Shown here: piece by piece, positions 46,001 to 58,688 of the stretch
Layout: each line of letters opens with the position of its first letter
Numbering within the stretch: position 1 is the stretch's first letter
NCBI GenBank assembly: GCA_024663395.1
Contig: JANFAH010000003.1
Coordinates: 4,340,001-4,404,000, forward strand
DNA length: 64,000 nucleotides
Reading direction: 5' to 3'
Source: Pisolithus tinctorius
Lineage: Eukaryota; Basidiomycota; Agaricomycetes; Boletales; Pisolithaceae
Translations under genes and position numbers: made by a program
The notes under the pieces: model-generated
Seen by the model: the letters and a program-made list of their open reading frames with translations, nothing else
What the model was told of the DNA's origin: nothing
The model's database searches: none

Positions 46001-48984
46001 CCTTCCTGGCTTTCAGATCTTGCAAGCTATTGAGCTAATCCTACGAGTCAATACGACGTAGTAGCACCTGACTGAATAACACCGACCTTCTCCTCCAGAT
46101 TCACTTGCTTAGTCTCTAGGTCAGTCCCCGCATCTTTAACTGCGTCCTTGAGACCGGTAACCTTCTTGAGTAGAGCCTTCCCGCTCGCTCGTAGCCACGT
46201 CGATGCTAGCTTTCTTTGCATTGATCTTGGCGGTCCATGGTTGCAGTTCTTTCTGTTTGATTTCAATTTGGTCGTGGAATACCTGCGTCTTGTCTACGAT
46301 GGTGGTAATAGCTGAGGGTGGTGCAAGACAATAGGGGGGGAACAAGACGCACCTTTGAGACCTATCACGGATGCTCTCGAGCACGTCCTCCTCCTTTCTG
46401 AGGTTAGCCTCGAGTTCCTCGATTTCGGCTCTCTTCTTTTCCATTTTCGAGGCACATTCTTTGATGGTCCGTTGAGCCTCAGTTTGAGCATGCTCGTCCT
46501 GTGTGGAAAGTTGTGAGTCGACAAATAACGGATCACCGCAGTGGAAAAACTTACATCTTGCAAGGACTTCTTCAACTTCTTCGCCTTTGTACTCGTATGT
46601 TTCCGCCGCTCCTCCAAACTAACGACCTGCTTTTCATGGGCAGTTTGATCCTTGATGGCTTCTTCTGCAGCAGCTTTGACTTCCTACAACAAGATGGTAA
46701 GTCAACACAAGGTTTCCAGAAACTGAGAGAAATCATCAGACCTCATACGCCTTCTGTCGGTCGACGAAGTGCTGCTCGAGCATGTTCAGATGCTCGATGT
46801 CACCTTATTTTGCTCTCGTTCAGTCGCTGAGCTCCTTTTCGATCCGTTCCTGCACACCTCACAGCTATTAGTTGATGAAATAGGTTCAGACAAAAGAATC
46901 TCACAATCTGCTCGTTATATTTCTCTTCGTTGTCTAGACATTTCCACAGATACCATTGCCACAGTCGACTTTTCGCGCGAACAGAGTCAGTTGTACAAAC
47001 GCAGATAATCGAGAGCCTCGCGCCTCTGTGCTTCCAGCGCACTCTTCTCGCGCTCTACGATGCGTAGGCGATTCAGCTTCTCTGCACGATCCTCCGAAAG
47101 AGCCTCCATAGCCTGCGAGAGCTTCTTCAATTGGGGCTTTGTATGCATGATGTACCAATGATATCTTCGAGGTATTCGAGTAATCCATCTTCATGCTCGT
47201 TCTGTGCTTTGGGTTTCATCTGTGCAATGGATTCGACTTCCCCCTGGAAAAAAACGTGAACACGTTCCAGACGAGGAAGAGGAACGAGGGAGTATGTACT
47301 TACCTGAAGTATAAGGAACCGCTTGTGGTCAAGATCGATCCCGCGCCCCTTCAGCAGCGCTTGCACTTCTGTGAAGCTACTATGACGACCAGTTGATGGT
47401 ATACTTGCTTTGATTAGTTTTTGTTTGCAATCCGTGCCACGACGAGGTTTGAATCTGGCACAACTTTGTATGCATCCGGTCCAGGCTAAGAATCCCTTTG
47501 AGCTGATACCCTCAGTGAAGGAACATTGTAACACACTAAATCAATGATATCACGGAAATGCACCTCCACGCTACACTCATCCAGGTCCGGATATCGCGCC
47601 GAGTTATGGATCAGTTCTGAGAGTTTTACCTTGCCGCATCTTTGATGCACGGTATCCAAACACGAACAACAGAGCATCTATGGTGTTCGACTTGCCCGAA
47701 CCGTTCGGACCTACGATCGCAGAAAAAGACTGCCAGATCTTCAGCATTTTACGAGTTACATCCAATATATTCATACTCACCTTGTGGAAGGGCCCGATCT
47801 CCTGACGGCCTGCGTAACTCTTGAAGTTAACCAACGCTATCTTGTGGATCACCAAGCGGGATCTTGGTCCACTGGGCTCCTCGGCAGGGGATATTTGTAT
47901 CTGCGATTGAGGTTTAGGTCTCGGTTCTCTAGGTTCCAAAAGCGATTTTTCCTCCTCATCGGTGACGGCTAGTGCGGCACGCTTGCTTCGATTGACTGGG
48001 AGGAATTACCCTTCGCGTCCTGTCGTCTAGGAACGCATCGGCGATCCTTTAAACGTCTGGTCAAATCCATCCAAGTCGTCGCCATCATAACCACGAGATG
48101 CCGGGTGCGAGAGCTTCCGGGCGGGAGTACTGGGGAAAGAATTCCGTGGTCGAGGAGTTGATGCATCGCCTGCGTCATCGGCATTTGACTGTTGAGCAGT
48201 GAGCTCCTCCTGATCACTGGGTGCTTTTCCAGACGATTGGACGAGGTCGGCCACGTCTGGATTGGGACTTCCCAGCAGTTTGCTTTCGGCCCTTTGGGAC
48301 AGGAAGAACATCAGTCATCCGAGTCGTCTTCCGAGGGAGGGATAACTTCATTCTTCGACGTCACTCTCAAGTTGCACAGGCTTCCGACTTGCGCGCGTAG
48401 TTGCTCTCGAGGAAGGGGGTTTGGCAGATGTTCCGACGCGATCTAGACACTGGTTTGACCTCTTCCGTCCTCCTCCTTCGTCTCGCTCAGCTTCTACGAC
48501 TGCTTTACCTCTCCTTCCCCGTCCAGGCTTCTTCGGCGGTTCCTTCATCTTCTTCCACTCTCACGACTTCCTCTTCATCCTCTTCGTCTTTCTCTGTAGA
48601 ATTTCGCGACTTCTTACGCGCCCTGGGTGCCTCACTTTCCTCAGTTACCTGGTCCTCCTCGCAGCCCTTCTTCCTCTTCACCCTCTTCCTTCCTCAACCT
48701 CCCTGCAATTTTCCTCCTCTAGTGGATGCACGCGTACTCCGGGATGCTCTTGACGGTACGCCTACGCTCGACGCTTCTCGATGAACGACCCACGGGTCCT
48801 CGACGACGACGATGACGGTCTCGTACCCAGCTTCGATACGTTCTCCTTCTCTGGCTCGTTTTCGGTTTCGTTTAGTGCTGCTGATTGACCGCGTTTGCGT
48901 TTGGAGCCACTGGATGTAGGTGCCACAGCTGGCGCAGGCTCAGCGGATGCAGCGAGTCGAACGTGAAGACCTTCGGGGAGGCAT
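43018..48984 (-). CDS. condensin subunit SMC4 (many single-base frame breaks)
   Basis: SMC4 is an ATPase of condensin that compacts mitotic chromosomes. The start is ATG 48984 ([11 protein letters not shown]), followed by a long low-complexity N-terminal extension. The Walker A half is clear: [35 protein letters not shown] and [20 protein letters not shown], the last block diagnostic for SMC4. Coiled coils follow. The hinge is intact at 45014-45649 ([18 protein letters not shown]). The C-terminal half has [10 protein letters not shown] (signature), [17 protein letters not shown] (Walker B) and a final exon ending VVRPPMAAA at TGA 43018-43020. The gene is complete but is interrupted by at least nine extra single bases, for example near 47624, 47391, 47415, 47145, 45668 and 43622. 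Confidence 0.88.
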
Positions 48985-49275
48985 CGGTGACAATGTACTA
49001 CGTTCTTGCCAAATCAGCTAGTGTAACACGAGTGATTCTGATAGCCTTGACCAGGACTGAGTCCTGGCCCGGACAGCGTTTGAACTTTGCAGGTACTGTG
49101 TTTGATGACGCGCGATGCCAATCGTCTCAAAGTCACGAGATACGGATCACGTGGGTCGCGACATTGACAAGATTAGATAAGATTTTGAAGAACACGATAT
49201 CCAAGTGAGATACATAAAATCGAAATCAGGTCAAGTACAGCCCTCACATCGCTGCCCAGCCTTCCGAAATACCCT

Positions 49276-51314
49276 CTACTTACATTCCATCCTTCGTCCA
49301 CCCAGCCACCGCTTCACCCTCTCCTCATCACCTCCTTCCCCTTCTTCCAATACACGAACGTCTCCGTGCCCATGCAAAGCAAGAACAGCCCAACCCACTA
49401 CGATCATCCCAGGAGGACGCTGCGCCCCCAAACTCTCCAGTGCTGTACACACATCAGCAAGCGTGGACACGAGCACCCGCTGGTCCGGCATCGACCCACG
49501 CTCGATGATGGCAATCGGGGTAGTTGGAGGGATAGGGCGAGCCATCTCTTCTACCCTCGCCTTTTGAATCACCCTCAGAAGTTGTGCTGAACGCGGAATA
49601 TCCGAGAAGTGCACCGACCTACCTCCGTAAGACGAGCGACACCCATCAAAATCAGCAACGTCCGAGAGCGCTCGTATCCCGGTAACCGCACTTCTTTGCC
49701 CTGTCGTCCAACACCAGTACAGACTACAAATGTCTCCGCAACACCACGTTGTGTCACAGGGATCCCCGCAAATGTCGGGGCTGCGAAGCGCCGAAGATAC
49801 GCCCGGTACTGACAAGGGGCTCAAACCCGTGTGAACGGAAGTAGAGTACCTCCTCGCCTGCGCGACCATATACAACTGGATCCCCTTGTTTTAGCTACAT
49901 TGGCGACTCGAGACTGACTTCCATAGTGACATAGTAGCAGTATACGTACTCGAACGACTGTCAATCCGCGCCTAGGCAGCTTCTACAGCAGCCTCCATCA
50001 TCTCCGTTTGCGCGCCGTCTGCATTGCCAGGGAACTTGCGTGCAATCCGTAGCTTCGACATGTTGTGGTATCAATTCCAGAACAGCCTGAGGGTACGAGC
50101 TTGTCGGACAAGACAAGGTCTGCGTGTTTGGTTAGGGCATTATGTGTAGCAAGTGTCAGCAACGACGGATGACCAGGGCCAGAGCCGACGAGTAGGATAC
50201 GCCCTTCCTTCTTGGATGAAATAGGGTGAAATGGATTGCCAATCCGTGTTGCGATCGTAGTTCCATCTGCTAAAGGAGGCAGGGACTGCGAAGACGACTA
50301 ATTCTCCGTGATTATTTTGTCCTACGGACGGTAGCCCAATACTACCGCTTAGCACCTGCCCGCATCTCGGGCTCAGTAAGAGCAGAAAGCCGGGAGATAG
50401 GCCAGTACTCGCTGACTTGTGCGACCCACCGCATCCTGCGTCTGACTGCTTCGGCTACGCTCTCCGGTTCATCCGCTCGCCGAATCGGTACCGGCTGATT
50501 AGGAGTGTTCACACTCGTATCCTCTGCATCACCATTCTCCCCTTCCGTATCCAAATCAACGTCATTTTTCTCATCTACTGCGTCGCTTCCTTCTGCCTTG
50601 CGTTCTTGCTCACGCGCTAGTCTCCTGAGTTGGCCGACAGCGCATGACCGCACCTCCAAGTTCCTTTGGTAGGGCATGCAACAAGCTTCTCGTCGTATAC
50701 GACTAACGAGGCGACAACCCTCCCCATTAGCTGTGACACCGAGTTGCATTCGAACTCTTAGCGCCCGTAGTTGGATCGACGAAGCGATGCGTAGGATGCG
50801 AAGTAAAAGTCGCAGAGTGCTGGCATATCTGCGACGTTGAACGGGTATACGGTAGGCTCGACATATTCGAGCAATATGCGGTGCCGAGGAATCCGAGTGC
50901 GGGACGAGAATGAGGGGGATAGCGTACCGGTTACACAGACAAGGGAAATAGAGGGTGTCTTGGCTAGATATGCGTCGAGCGCAGTGATGTCCTGCTCCAA
51001 GTCAAGGTCCGCCTCGACTCCGGGCGAGGATGCGCCCATCTAGTGCACCGACGTTGTCCCATACAGCTGTCAGACAAAAGTGTATCCCAGTCGAGCACGG
51101 ACACCTGGCCCTGTCGGGCCCGCCATTGCAACTCGTCACAAACGGCCTGTAAACCCCCTCGGACGAGTACGACAACATTCGCATCTGCCTCGAGAGACAC
51201 ATAAGCACGGGATGCAGCAAGTGCATCCCCGCCGATGACCAGTACCGTCTTCTTCTGAACTCGGAACGACAGAAGTAGTGAGGCCCCGCCTGTGAATGGT
51301 GAGAATGGTTCCAT
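49276..51314 (-). CDS. MET1: uroporphyrin-III C-methyltransferase / siroheme synthase
   Basis: It starts at ATG 51314 (MEPFSPFTGGASLLLSF). The N-terminal part is the NAD-binding precorrin-2 dehydrogenase-like domain (KKTVLVIGGDALAASRAYVS). The C-terminal part is the SAM-dependent tetrapyrrole methyltransferase: GRILLVGSGPGHPSLLTLAT near 50190, then DPVVYGRAGEE, FAGIPVTQRGVAETFVVCTG, PPTTPIAIIERGSMPDQR and VVGWAVLALH. It makes siroheme for sulfite reductase in sulfate assimilation. A linker of about 90 residues is acidic. Several extra single bases (near 50085, 50054, 49974, 49810 and 49786) shift the frame but leave all motifs recognisable. It is divergent from SRP14 (230 bp between starts). 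The symbol follows the yeast gene for this activity. Confidence 0.82.
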
Positions 51315-51544
51315 CTCGACAGAGTCGTTTGACTATCAGCAAGAAAAAGAGGTCAGGTTTTATAGGCAGAAAGATAGGCTTGGCCGTTCGTTATCTTGAG
51401 CTCGCCCCTGCGGCGTCATTATCATTGAATATCCTCCACGTCAAGCAGATAGGACATTTGCAGCGTCATCATGAGCAATGCTACTAAGCGCTTAGTCAGC
51501 GTAATCAATCTGTCTTAGCTGCTCGCTCCGCTGCAAGCCGTCTG

Positions 51545-52241
51545 ATGCACCTCGTCGACAACAACACTGTGAGCATATCCGCAATTCACTTACTTTGCCA
51601 ACCATCAACGATTCCGATAGTTCATAAAGCGGCTTGAAGAGCTATTCGAGGCGACCAAGGACAAGGGGACTGTATGGCTCACCCATAAGCGACGTGAGTA
51701 TTCGAGTCCTGTTAGTTCACCACCGTGATCATGCATTCTGATGCGTTCGCGTGGTCTGCATACAGTGACATATGATGGAGAAGACGTAGTGATGCATGAT
51801 GGGGATAAATCCAACAAGGAATACCTCTGTCTCGTGCGGGTCACAGACGGCAACAAAACGCAGTTTTCCACACATGTATGTCCATCCCCCACCATTGCGA
51901 TCGTGGATATATAGAGGTGATCGGTCTGTCCCGTTCGCCGCTAACTATTCCAGGTGAAACCCGCAGATTTAATGAAATTTCACGCTGCCTATGGATCGCT
52001 CCTCAAAGCGTCCTTTACCACTCTTCGCAAACGAGACAAAAAGCGAGAAAAACATCGCGCCGAACAAGTTGCGCGACGCAAACAACGTATGGCGGAGCCT
52101 GTCATCATTAAGGGTCCAAAGAGGGGTAATGGACGAAAGAAGAGGCAACGACAAGTCAAGGCTGCCATCAAACTAGAGGCCGCGAAGGAACGGGCAGCTA
52201 AGAAGGAAGAGACGAGAAGCAAATTACAGTTTCCGGCATAG
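51545..52241 (+). CDS. SRP14: signal recognition particle 14 kDa subunit (SRP14)
   Basis: Four exons join cleanly: MHLVDNNT (from ATG 51545), FIKRLEELFEATKDKG through THKR, TYDGEDVVMHDGD through TQFSTH, and VKPADLMKFHAAYGSLLKAS through the end at 52241. The first three strands and FHAAYGSLLKASFTTLRKRDKK match SRP14, which with SRP9 binds the Alu domain of SRP RNA and delays translation during targeting to the ER. The lysine/arginine-rich tail (KRGNGRKKRQRQVKAA, AAKKEETRSK) is longer than in the human protein. No frame errors were found, in contrast to its neighbours. Confidence 0.88.
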
Positions 52242-53046
52242 CTTCCAACTCATGGTAATGCTCGTGTTTGTAGACATGTACAGGAGCGCTACGCCCGTCG
52301 TGACACTATTGATCAGACTTTAGCATCTCACTTCTGTCCCCCGCAACTTGTGCACTCCCAACATATTGTTACTCGCAGCTGACGTTCACATTCAACTTGT
52401 CGACCCTGCGCTCAACTATAAGCACTGCCCAAAGAGAAATGCCGTTACACATTACGGCTGTCCAGATTCTCGTGGGTCTGCCTCATGGCACACCACATGC
52501 TGTAGTTGCTGTGCTACTTGGGAAAGTATAAGTACAGATCAGACTAGGTCGTTCGACCTACTCACCTCCAGTCCTCGTATACATAGGTCATCCGCGTGTT
52601 TTATCCACACGTACCATTACGGCCCGACGCTTCGTGTTTCCTATTCACGATTTGGGCTTCTTTCACTTGTGAGTTTGCACAAGATGATCGTTAAACATTC
52701 CTAACAGGCTCATATCTGGTTGCAGCTAAACGATGTCTTCGTCCGGGGATGCCATACTACCGGTGACACATAAGTATGGACCTGCATTTCAGCCTCCCTT
52801 TTGTCTGATTTACATGATAATACAGCAACTCTTTTACTCTATCTGATGCTGTGGAACTTGTACGTGCAGTCCTGAGAGTTTTAGCTCGTGGATCTTGACA
52901 ACAACACTCAATTTTTCCCCTGGGTGTTTTTCGCGTGGTGAGCACTGGGCGCTAGGTGCAGCTAATTATGTAATAACCTACTCATATCTGGATAGTGCGG
53001 ACATACTTCATAGCATCTCCCAGCTAGCGTACGATCCAAGTGTGTT

Positions 53047-53337
53047 GTGTATTACTTGTGTTATTTCCTCCGATTCACACAACGGCACAGTCATCCGCCG
53101 AGTCTCTGCCGCTATACGGATCCAGACGGCAATCAATGCTTGCAATTCATCACGTACGATACCGTTTCCCATCACCTTGGTGTTGTGCATGGGATAATGA
53201 ACATTTCTGCGAATGTTTTCATTCGCTGTGGGTGGCATGACTGTGGGCGGGAAGTCAAACGCAAATCTTTTCTTCGTCATTTCAGGGAACTACATTTAGG
53301 GTACAGGCGGACTTTGGGTGTGGGTATTAGTTCTTGA
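53047..53337 (+). CDS. C2H2 zinc-finger-like fragment
   Basis: The frame contains DPDGNQCLQFITYDTVSHHL followed by HGIMNISANVFIRCGWHDCG and VKRKSFLRHFRELHLG. The C-x-C plus H-x4-H spacing (CGWHDC ... RHFRELH) resembles C2H2-type fingers found in families of Agaricomycete proteins. There is no ATG for this frame (it begins with a non-ATG codon), so it is probably an internal exon of a larger gene with exons on either side. The corresponding part of the second block (61.2-61.4 kb) is decayed. Confidence 0.35.
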   Translation: MYYLCYFLRFTQRHSHPPSLCRYTDPDGNQCLQFITYDTVSHHLGVVHGIMNISANVFIRCGWHDCGREVKRKSFLRHFRELHLGYRRTLGVGISS

Positions 53338-54282
53338 TGTTCTGTCCTTGGGGTTTAGACGTCCACTCTGCAGCATGCAGCCACAAGCAAGACGGAAGAA
53401 GTGGAGAGAAAGCGAGAAGCACATGGCGATTTTCTCGATATTGGCAGAAAAGTGTCAGAATCAGGGGTACGCATGATTCAGGTCACGACAGTCTTCTCTA
53501 TCTAATCTTCAATGATACCAGGTTATCTGGCAACGAGAGTCAGCGGAGGAGCAAGAAGACGCCGAAGGACACAGTGATTCTGCCCATACGGATAGAAACG
53601 AGTCGGAATCAGTGGTACGCATGATCCGCGCCATGATAGTCCTCCCATTGTGACCTTGGATGGCATTACAGATTTTGCCGCCAGACGAGGAAGAGACGGA
53701 GCGAGAAGATGCTGACCGGGAGGTTGAATTTTCCTATCCAGAAAGTAGTGAGCCAGAACCCCATGTATACGTGACTCACACCACTACGGACCCCTATTTG
53801 TAACAGGGCCTGCCTTTTGGGATTTTGGAGCCAACCCTTTACCCCCAGTCACACAGCTCAAACCACCAAAGGCGGGCATGATATCAAAATTGTCAAAGCT
53901 TTGGCGGTGGAGGCAAAAATCGCCTCAGTGTACCCAAGAGAAGACATGGACTTCACAGGAAATTATACACGCTGCGCGATGCAAGGAGGTGTGTCTTTAA
54001 TGTAGCATTAGTACTGTTCACATCTTGAACTAACACATATAGCGCCTGATTGTTTTACCTTGGAAAGCAGATCGGTGGGCGCGGCAGCGAAGCCAGACAG
54101 ATCGGGTAGGTTGTTGAAAATTTTCCTCGCTGTTCGTAGTTCTCTAATGTCTTCATAGCACCGCGCGACTAATGAAAGCGAACACTCGAGTCAACACAGA
54201 GACCGTCAGAGTACCGTTGATACATCATTGCATCGGGTAAGTGGCTCTTCATTCTGTTTGCTTTTCGCGGACCTCTAACGTG

Positions 54283-54460
54283 TCTATAGCCCGACACCGT
54301 AACATCCACGGCTGACTCCAGAGTTGGACAGACAAGTGATGGTGAACACGCATCAGGCTGTTATGTGTGCCATTTCAAACGCGAGTCGTCCTACTTTTTC
54401 TGCTGTGCTTCTTTGCTAATTGCATGCAACAGCGTTGCGATCGAGTCAAGCTTCGATGCA
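54283..54460 (+). repeat. cysteine-rich repeat, copy 1 of 3
   Basis: Reads ... CYVCHFKRESSYFFCCAS then IACNSVA in one frame. Copies 2 (about 59,505-59,660) and 3 (about 62,860-63,150) share the DNA word TTGCAACAGCGTT or GCATGCAACAGCGTT. Copies 1 and 2 also share the upstream AGCCCGACACC(G/A)TAAC, preceded by a splice-acceptor-like TAG or CAG. Confidence 0.55.
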
Positions 54461-55466
54461 ATGGCAGCTAGATATTACGAGACGATCTCAGAGGGGTGCG
54501 ACTGCGACTGTGGGCGGCCTATGCACTGTCGCGGTTTGCAGCTTGCAGACTATTGGTGTGCATATTCCAACACCCATTCCGGTTGTAAACCATGCTATCT
54601 ACATACAACCATACCCCGTCACGTATCCATATGGACGCATTTCTGTAGAGAACGAATGCCTTGCAGCGATCTGGATGCTTCTCTCTACTTGTAGTTGCAT
54701 ATACTTTCTTGATTTGTGAAAGCCCTCTCAGGATGGCTCTCTCAACTTCAACCCCCCAAGACCTCGCATCACCCGTGATCTAACGATACAACCCAACACT
54801 GCAAGTGCAGTGATGTTGGTTGTTCCCCCAGTGATCCTGTACAAGGCTCGTCGCCGGTAATGATTGTTGGCATTGATGATAACAACGAGGCTGGGCGTAT
54901 TACCAAGTATTACCCCTCCCTGGGATGCCCAACAGGTAGGATACCTATCGGAACGAGTATATATAACCCGGCATGTTCGCTGTGGAGCCTTCAATACGGA
55001 TGCCAGAAACGTGTTGGCCAAACAGGGTGAGGCTGAGCTATGGGCGGCAATCCTGTGCTTTGCGCTTCAACGGCCACTCTCACATTATAGACGTCCACCA
55101 ACCGTTGGGCCACTGGTAAGTTGCCCCCAAGTTCTTCAATCTACGTGACCTACTCAAGCAGCAAATTTTCTCTCTTCTCTCCAGCCAACCCTCACCCCCT
55201 GCATCAATCGGTTAAGTTCCGACAGAACCATCATTGCGCTGCATTTTGGCATACAAGGTTGCTTGATCCCATTGCTTTCTCGTTGTCAAGGGCAAGGTGT
55301 GGTTCTATTATACCTGTCTCATTGCGGCTCAGTTACTGAACCTGCCCCAAAGGACAGAACCATTTCTTATCCTGTATATCCTCTCAGCACAACGGCATTC
55401 AATGGATCCGACAGTCGTCATTTCCCGCAAGCGAGCAAAGTTGGAACGCTGTCCCTCCAGGACATA

Positions 55467-57955
55467 ATGGCCGCGGTGCCGCCCTCTCCAACCTGGCTGA
55501 CGGCTCTCTACGACAGATTCCAGAAAGAGGAAATAGTCGCCGACTTGGAGGAAGCCATCACACTCTATCGTGCCGTGCTAGAGCTCCGTCCACCAGGGCA
55601 TCCTGATCGCAGTGTATCTCTTAACAATCTTGCTTGTTGCCTTCATGGGCAGGTTCCAGAAACAAGCCACAATACCTGACTTGGATGAAGCGATTGAGGT
55701 GTTCCGTGCAGCATTGGTTCTATGTCCGCCTGGAGATCCTGACCGGTCTTCATCGCTCCACAAGTCTTGCCTTCTGTCTTTCGAATAAATATGACAATGG
55801 AGGAGTAGTTGCCCACTTGGAAGAATCTGTTACACTTGGACAGGCAACGTTAGAGCTCTGTCCCCCAGGGCATCCTGATCGTGGCGCATCTCTTAGTAAT
55901 CTTGCTTGCAGCCTCATGAAGAGGTTTCAGACACATGCTGCAATGTGTGACCTGGAGGAGGCTATTGAGCTGCACCGGCACAGCATTGGAACTACGCCCC
56001 ATCAAGCATCCCTGACCGGTCTTCATTCGCTCCATAATCTTGCCCTGTTCTCTTTCGAATAGGTACGACAATCTGGGAGTAGCTGCCGACTTAGAGGAAG
56101 CTGTCACACTTGGACGTCTAGCTCTAGAGCTCCGTCCCCCAGGGCATCCTGATCGCCGCATATCTCTCAGCAGTCTCGCTTGTGACCTCTGGAAGAGGTT
56201 CCGGAAACAAGCTGAAATGCGCGACTTGGAGGAGGCCGTTGAGCTGTACCGTGCAGTATTGGAGCTATGTCCTCTCTGGACATCCCGATCGGTCTTCATC
56301 ACTCCGCAATTTTTCTTTCTGCCTTCTGAAGAAATACGATAATCAGCGAGTAGTTGCCGACTTGGAAGAAGCTGTTGCGTTCGGATGTGCAGCACTGGAG
56401 CTCTGTCCACTGGGGCATCCTTACCATGGTGCAACTCTCAGACTTGCAGGATGTGCTACGGTCAAGCATGCCATTCACAATATCATCTCTGAGACCCTCG
56501 AAACCATGCCAACTAGGCTGCTACATACAAGTACTGGTGTTCTGTGCGACCGGGAGGCACAGATGTCGCATTTTATGAGCAGTAAACTGTATGATCAGTT
56601 GCTGTCTTGTTGCACAACGTGCGACCCGGATTTGCGAATGGGAATCATTCGTGCTAATATTCCAAAATACTTTCAGTACATCATGCTTTCTCACCACTGG
56701 GGTGAAAGCGAGCCATTATTGCGCGACATCGAAGACCACCCGATAGATGGCATACCGACAAACAGGGGCCTTGGAAAGCTCCAAGCCTTCTGTCGTGTTG
56801 CTTTGGAGCGGGATTACTTATGGGCATGGAGCGACACATGCTGTGTAGACAAAGACAGTAGTGTCGAGTTCCAAGAAGCAATAGGATCAATGTTCGCAGT
56901 GGTATCGACGGTCTGCCCTGACCATCGTTTATCTTTCTGACGTTCCCAACACTGGTTCGCTCGAGAGCAGCATATGGTTCACACGTGGGTGGACTCTTCA
57001 AGAACTACTGGCTTCCCAGAATATACTTTTCTACACTCAAGACTGGTCCCTTTACAAGAACCTCACAGTCTTCGAATCATAAAACAGAAGTCTCTGTATT
57101 GGAAGAGCTGGAAAGAGCAACCGGAATAGAGGCCCGGTTCCTCACCAACTTTTCTCCGGGTATGGAAGATGTACGCTCGAGACTCCGATGGGCATCGTTG
57201 CGTCGTACTACGCGGCCTGAAGACATCGCCTATGCGCTTTTCGGAATCTTTAATCTCCGCCTACCCATCCTGTATGGCGAATCCTGCTGAAAATGCCCTC
57301 GGCCGTCTCCTAGCAGAAATCATATCACAATCTGGGGATATCTCAATTCTGGATTGGGTCGGATACGCATCACCCTATCATAGCTGTTTCCCTGCCCACA
57401 TCACCTCGTATCAAACGCTACCATTTTCTCCATCTCAAGCTAGTGCGGAAGAGCATACGTTGATGATGGGTCAGCAGGCCCATGCCATCCTCCACAGTAC
57501 TGCAAAAGCTGCATCGCTCACTCACTGAGCTGCCCCTTCCACGATTTCTCAACCGCCGCCTTATACTGCCATGTATAGCTCATCATGTTACTGCGATTCA
57601 GCTGAAAACGGCAGATCTACATGCCCCGAGCTACACATACGAAATACAGGCCTCCGGTCTGAGGCCACTCGAGATCACACTGCTAAGCAAGCTAGAAAAT
57701 GCAACAATATTGCCAGGTGCTCTGCAGCTCGTTCGTCCTTGGCATCCGAAGTTGCTTGGTTCACCTGCCGAGCTGTACACCACATCCGAAGAGCAGCTAT
57801 TTTCCACACTGGGAAGGCCCTTTAACGCTCTTTTGTTGACCCAATTACTTCAATACGAGTACAAAAGGATCGCTTCGTCTACCCTCATTACTGCTCAGCC
57901 CATAGACTCAGCCAGCATTCTGCAAAGCGAAGTGAAGGTATTTGAAATTGTGTAG
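55467..57955 (+). CDS. TPR-HET fusion protein (frame broken by single bases)
   Basis: A likely start is ATG 55467 (MAAVPPSPTWLTALYD). The first 330 or so residues are kinesin-light-chain-type TPRs of the pattern LEEAI-L-R-ALELRPPGHPDRS-SLNNLA. Their DNA shows four direct repeats about 270 bp apart (near 55580, 55855, 56130 and 56400). Then follows a HET domain: YIMLSHHWGESEPLL, DYLWAWSDTCCVDKDSS, EFQEAIGSMF, WFTRGWTLQELLAS and LRLPILYGES. A C-terminal region follows with PRFLNRRLILPCIAHHV and EYKRIASSTLITAQP, ending at 57955. Extra single bases near 55650, 55977, 56009, 56904, 57067 and 57284 each explain a frame change. Repeat modules on a HET protein are typical of non-self recognition genes. 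Confidence 0.75.
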
Positions 57956-58688
57956 ACAGTCATGGCATTATGATATCAAGACCATTACCTGCTTGCGTGT
58001 CACAAGTTACAACTGTTTCGACCCTCCATCGACTCGATCCCTATCCCACTTTTCCGTACCGGCTACTGGACTTCCGGGACAGTGCGACTTTCTGTTAAAA
58101 GTGCATGGGAAGTCTTCCCCTACCATTGCATGAGGCCACATGTCCATGGTCACATTTAGTGTTGCACCATTCCACATCATGACCGGTAGATAGTTTGATA
58201 TCCCTTGACTTTCCGTTGGCTTTCCTCTGGCTTGGTTTCATGGGGCCTATACTTATTGTCACATGATGTCTACTCACCTGCTCCAGGGAGGTCCAGTTTC
58301 CCCTTTAACGACACAGAGAAGTGCATGGTCAATTGAAGATTGTCATGGGTCTCTGGCAGTCCATTCTGTCGCATGGAAGCTGATTAATAATTCCGCATGA
58401 AAGTATTATTGCAAAAGTTGCTGCCATGTGTAACAGACTCAACGTGCGATTGGCCGCTTTAGGTTGTGAAGCCTTCGTCGACTTCACAAGTCACGTAATG
58501 GTTCAGTTTAGTCATACTTACATATTAGGAAGCAACAAGTGCAGCGAGGAGGGGGGGGGAGGTGCATGATTGCTCACAGGTTGTCTGCGTGTCCGTAGGC
58601 CTGCACCATGGCTGTTTAGGTCGCTGGCAGCGCTCCCCCGTTCTACCACTTCGGGTCAGCCTCACTGTGACAGGGCACTGAGTCAGCT
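57956..58688. other. spacer
   Basis: No supported gene. A run of G (nine to ten) occurs near 58551-58561. Confidence 0.3.

Larger units (their letters stand above)
52400..54480 (+). repeat. duplicated block X1
   Basis: This block is collinear with about 60,690-63,170. Shared landmarks are GATGATCGTTAAACATTCC / GATGATCATCGAACATCC, the run CTCATATCTGGATAGTGC / CTGATATCTGGATAGTGC, TTATTTCCTCCGATT / TTATTTCCTTCGATT, a TCCTCCCATTGTGA segment (53640 / 62067) and a cysteine-rich segment (54360-54440). It seems to be an old multi-exon gene or repeat; see the zinc-finger-like frame within it. Confidence 0.6.
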
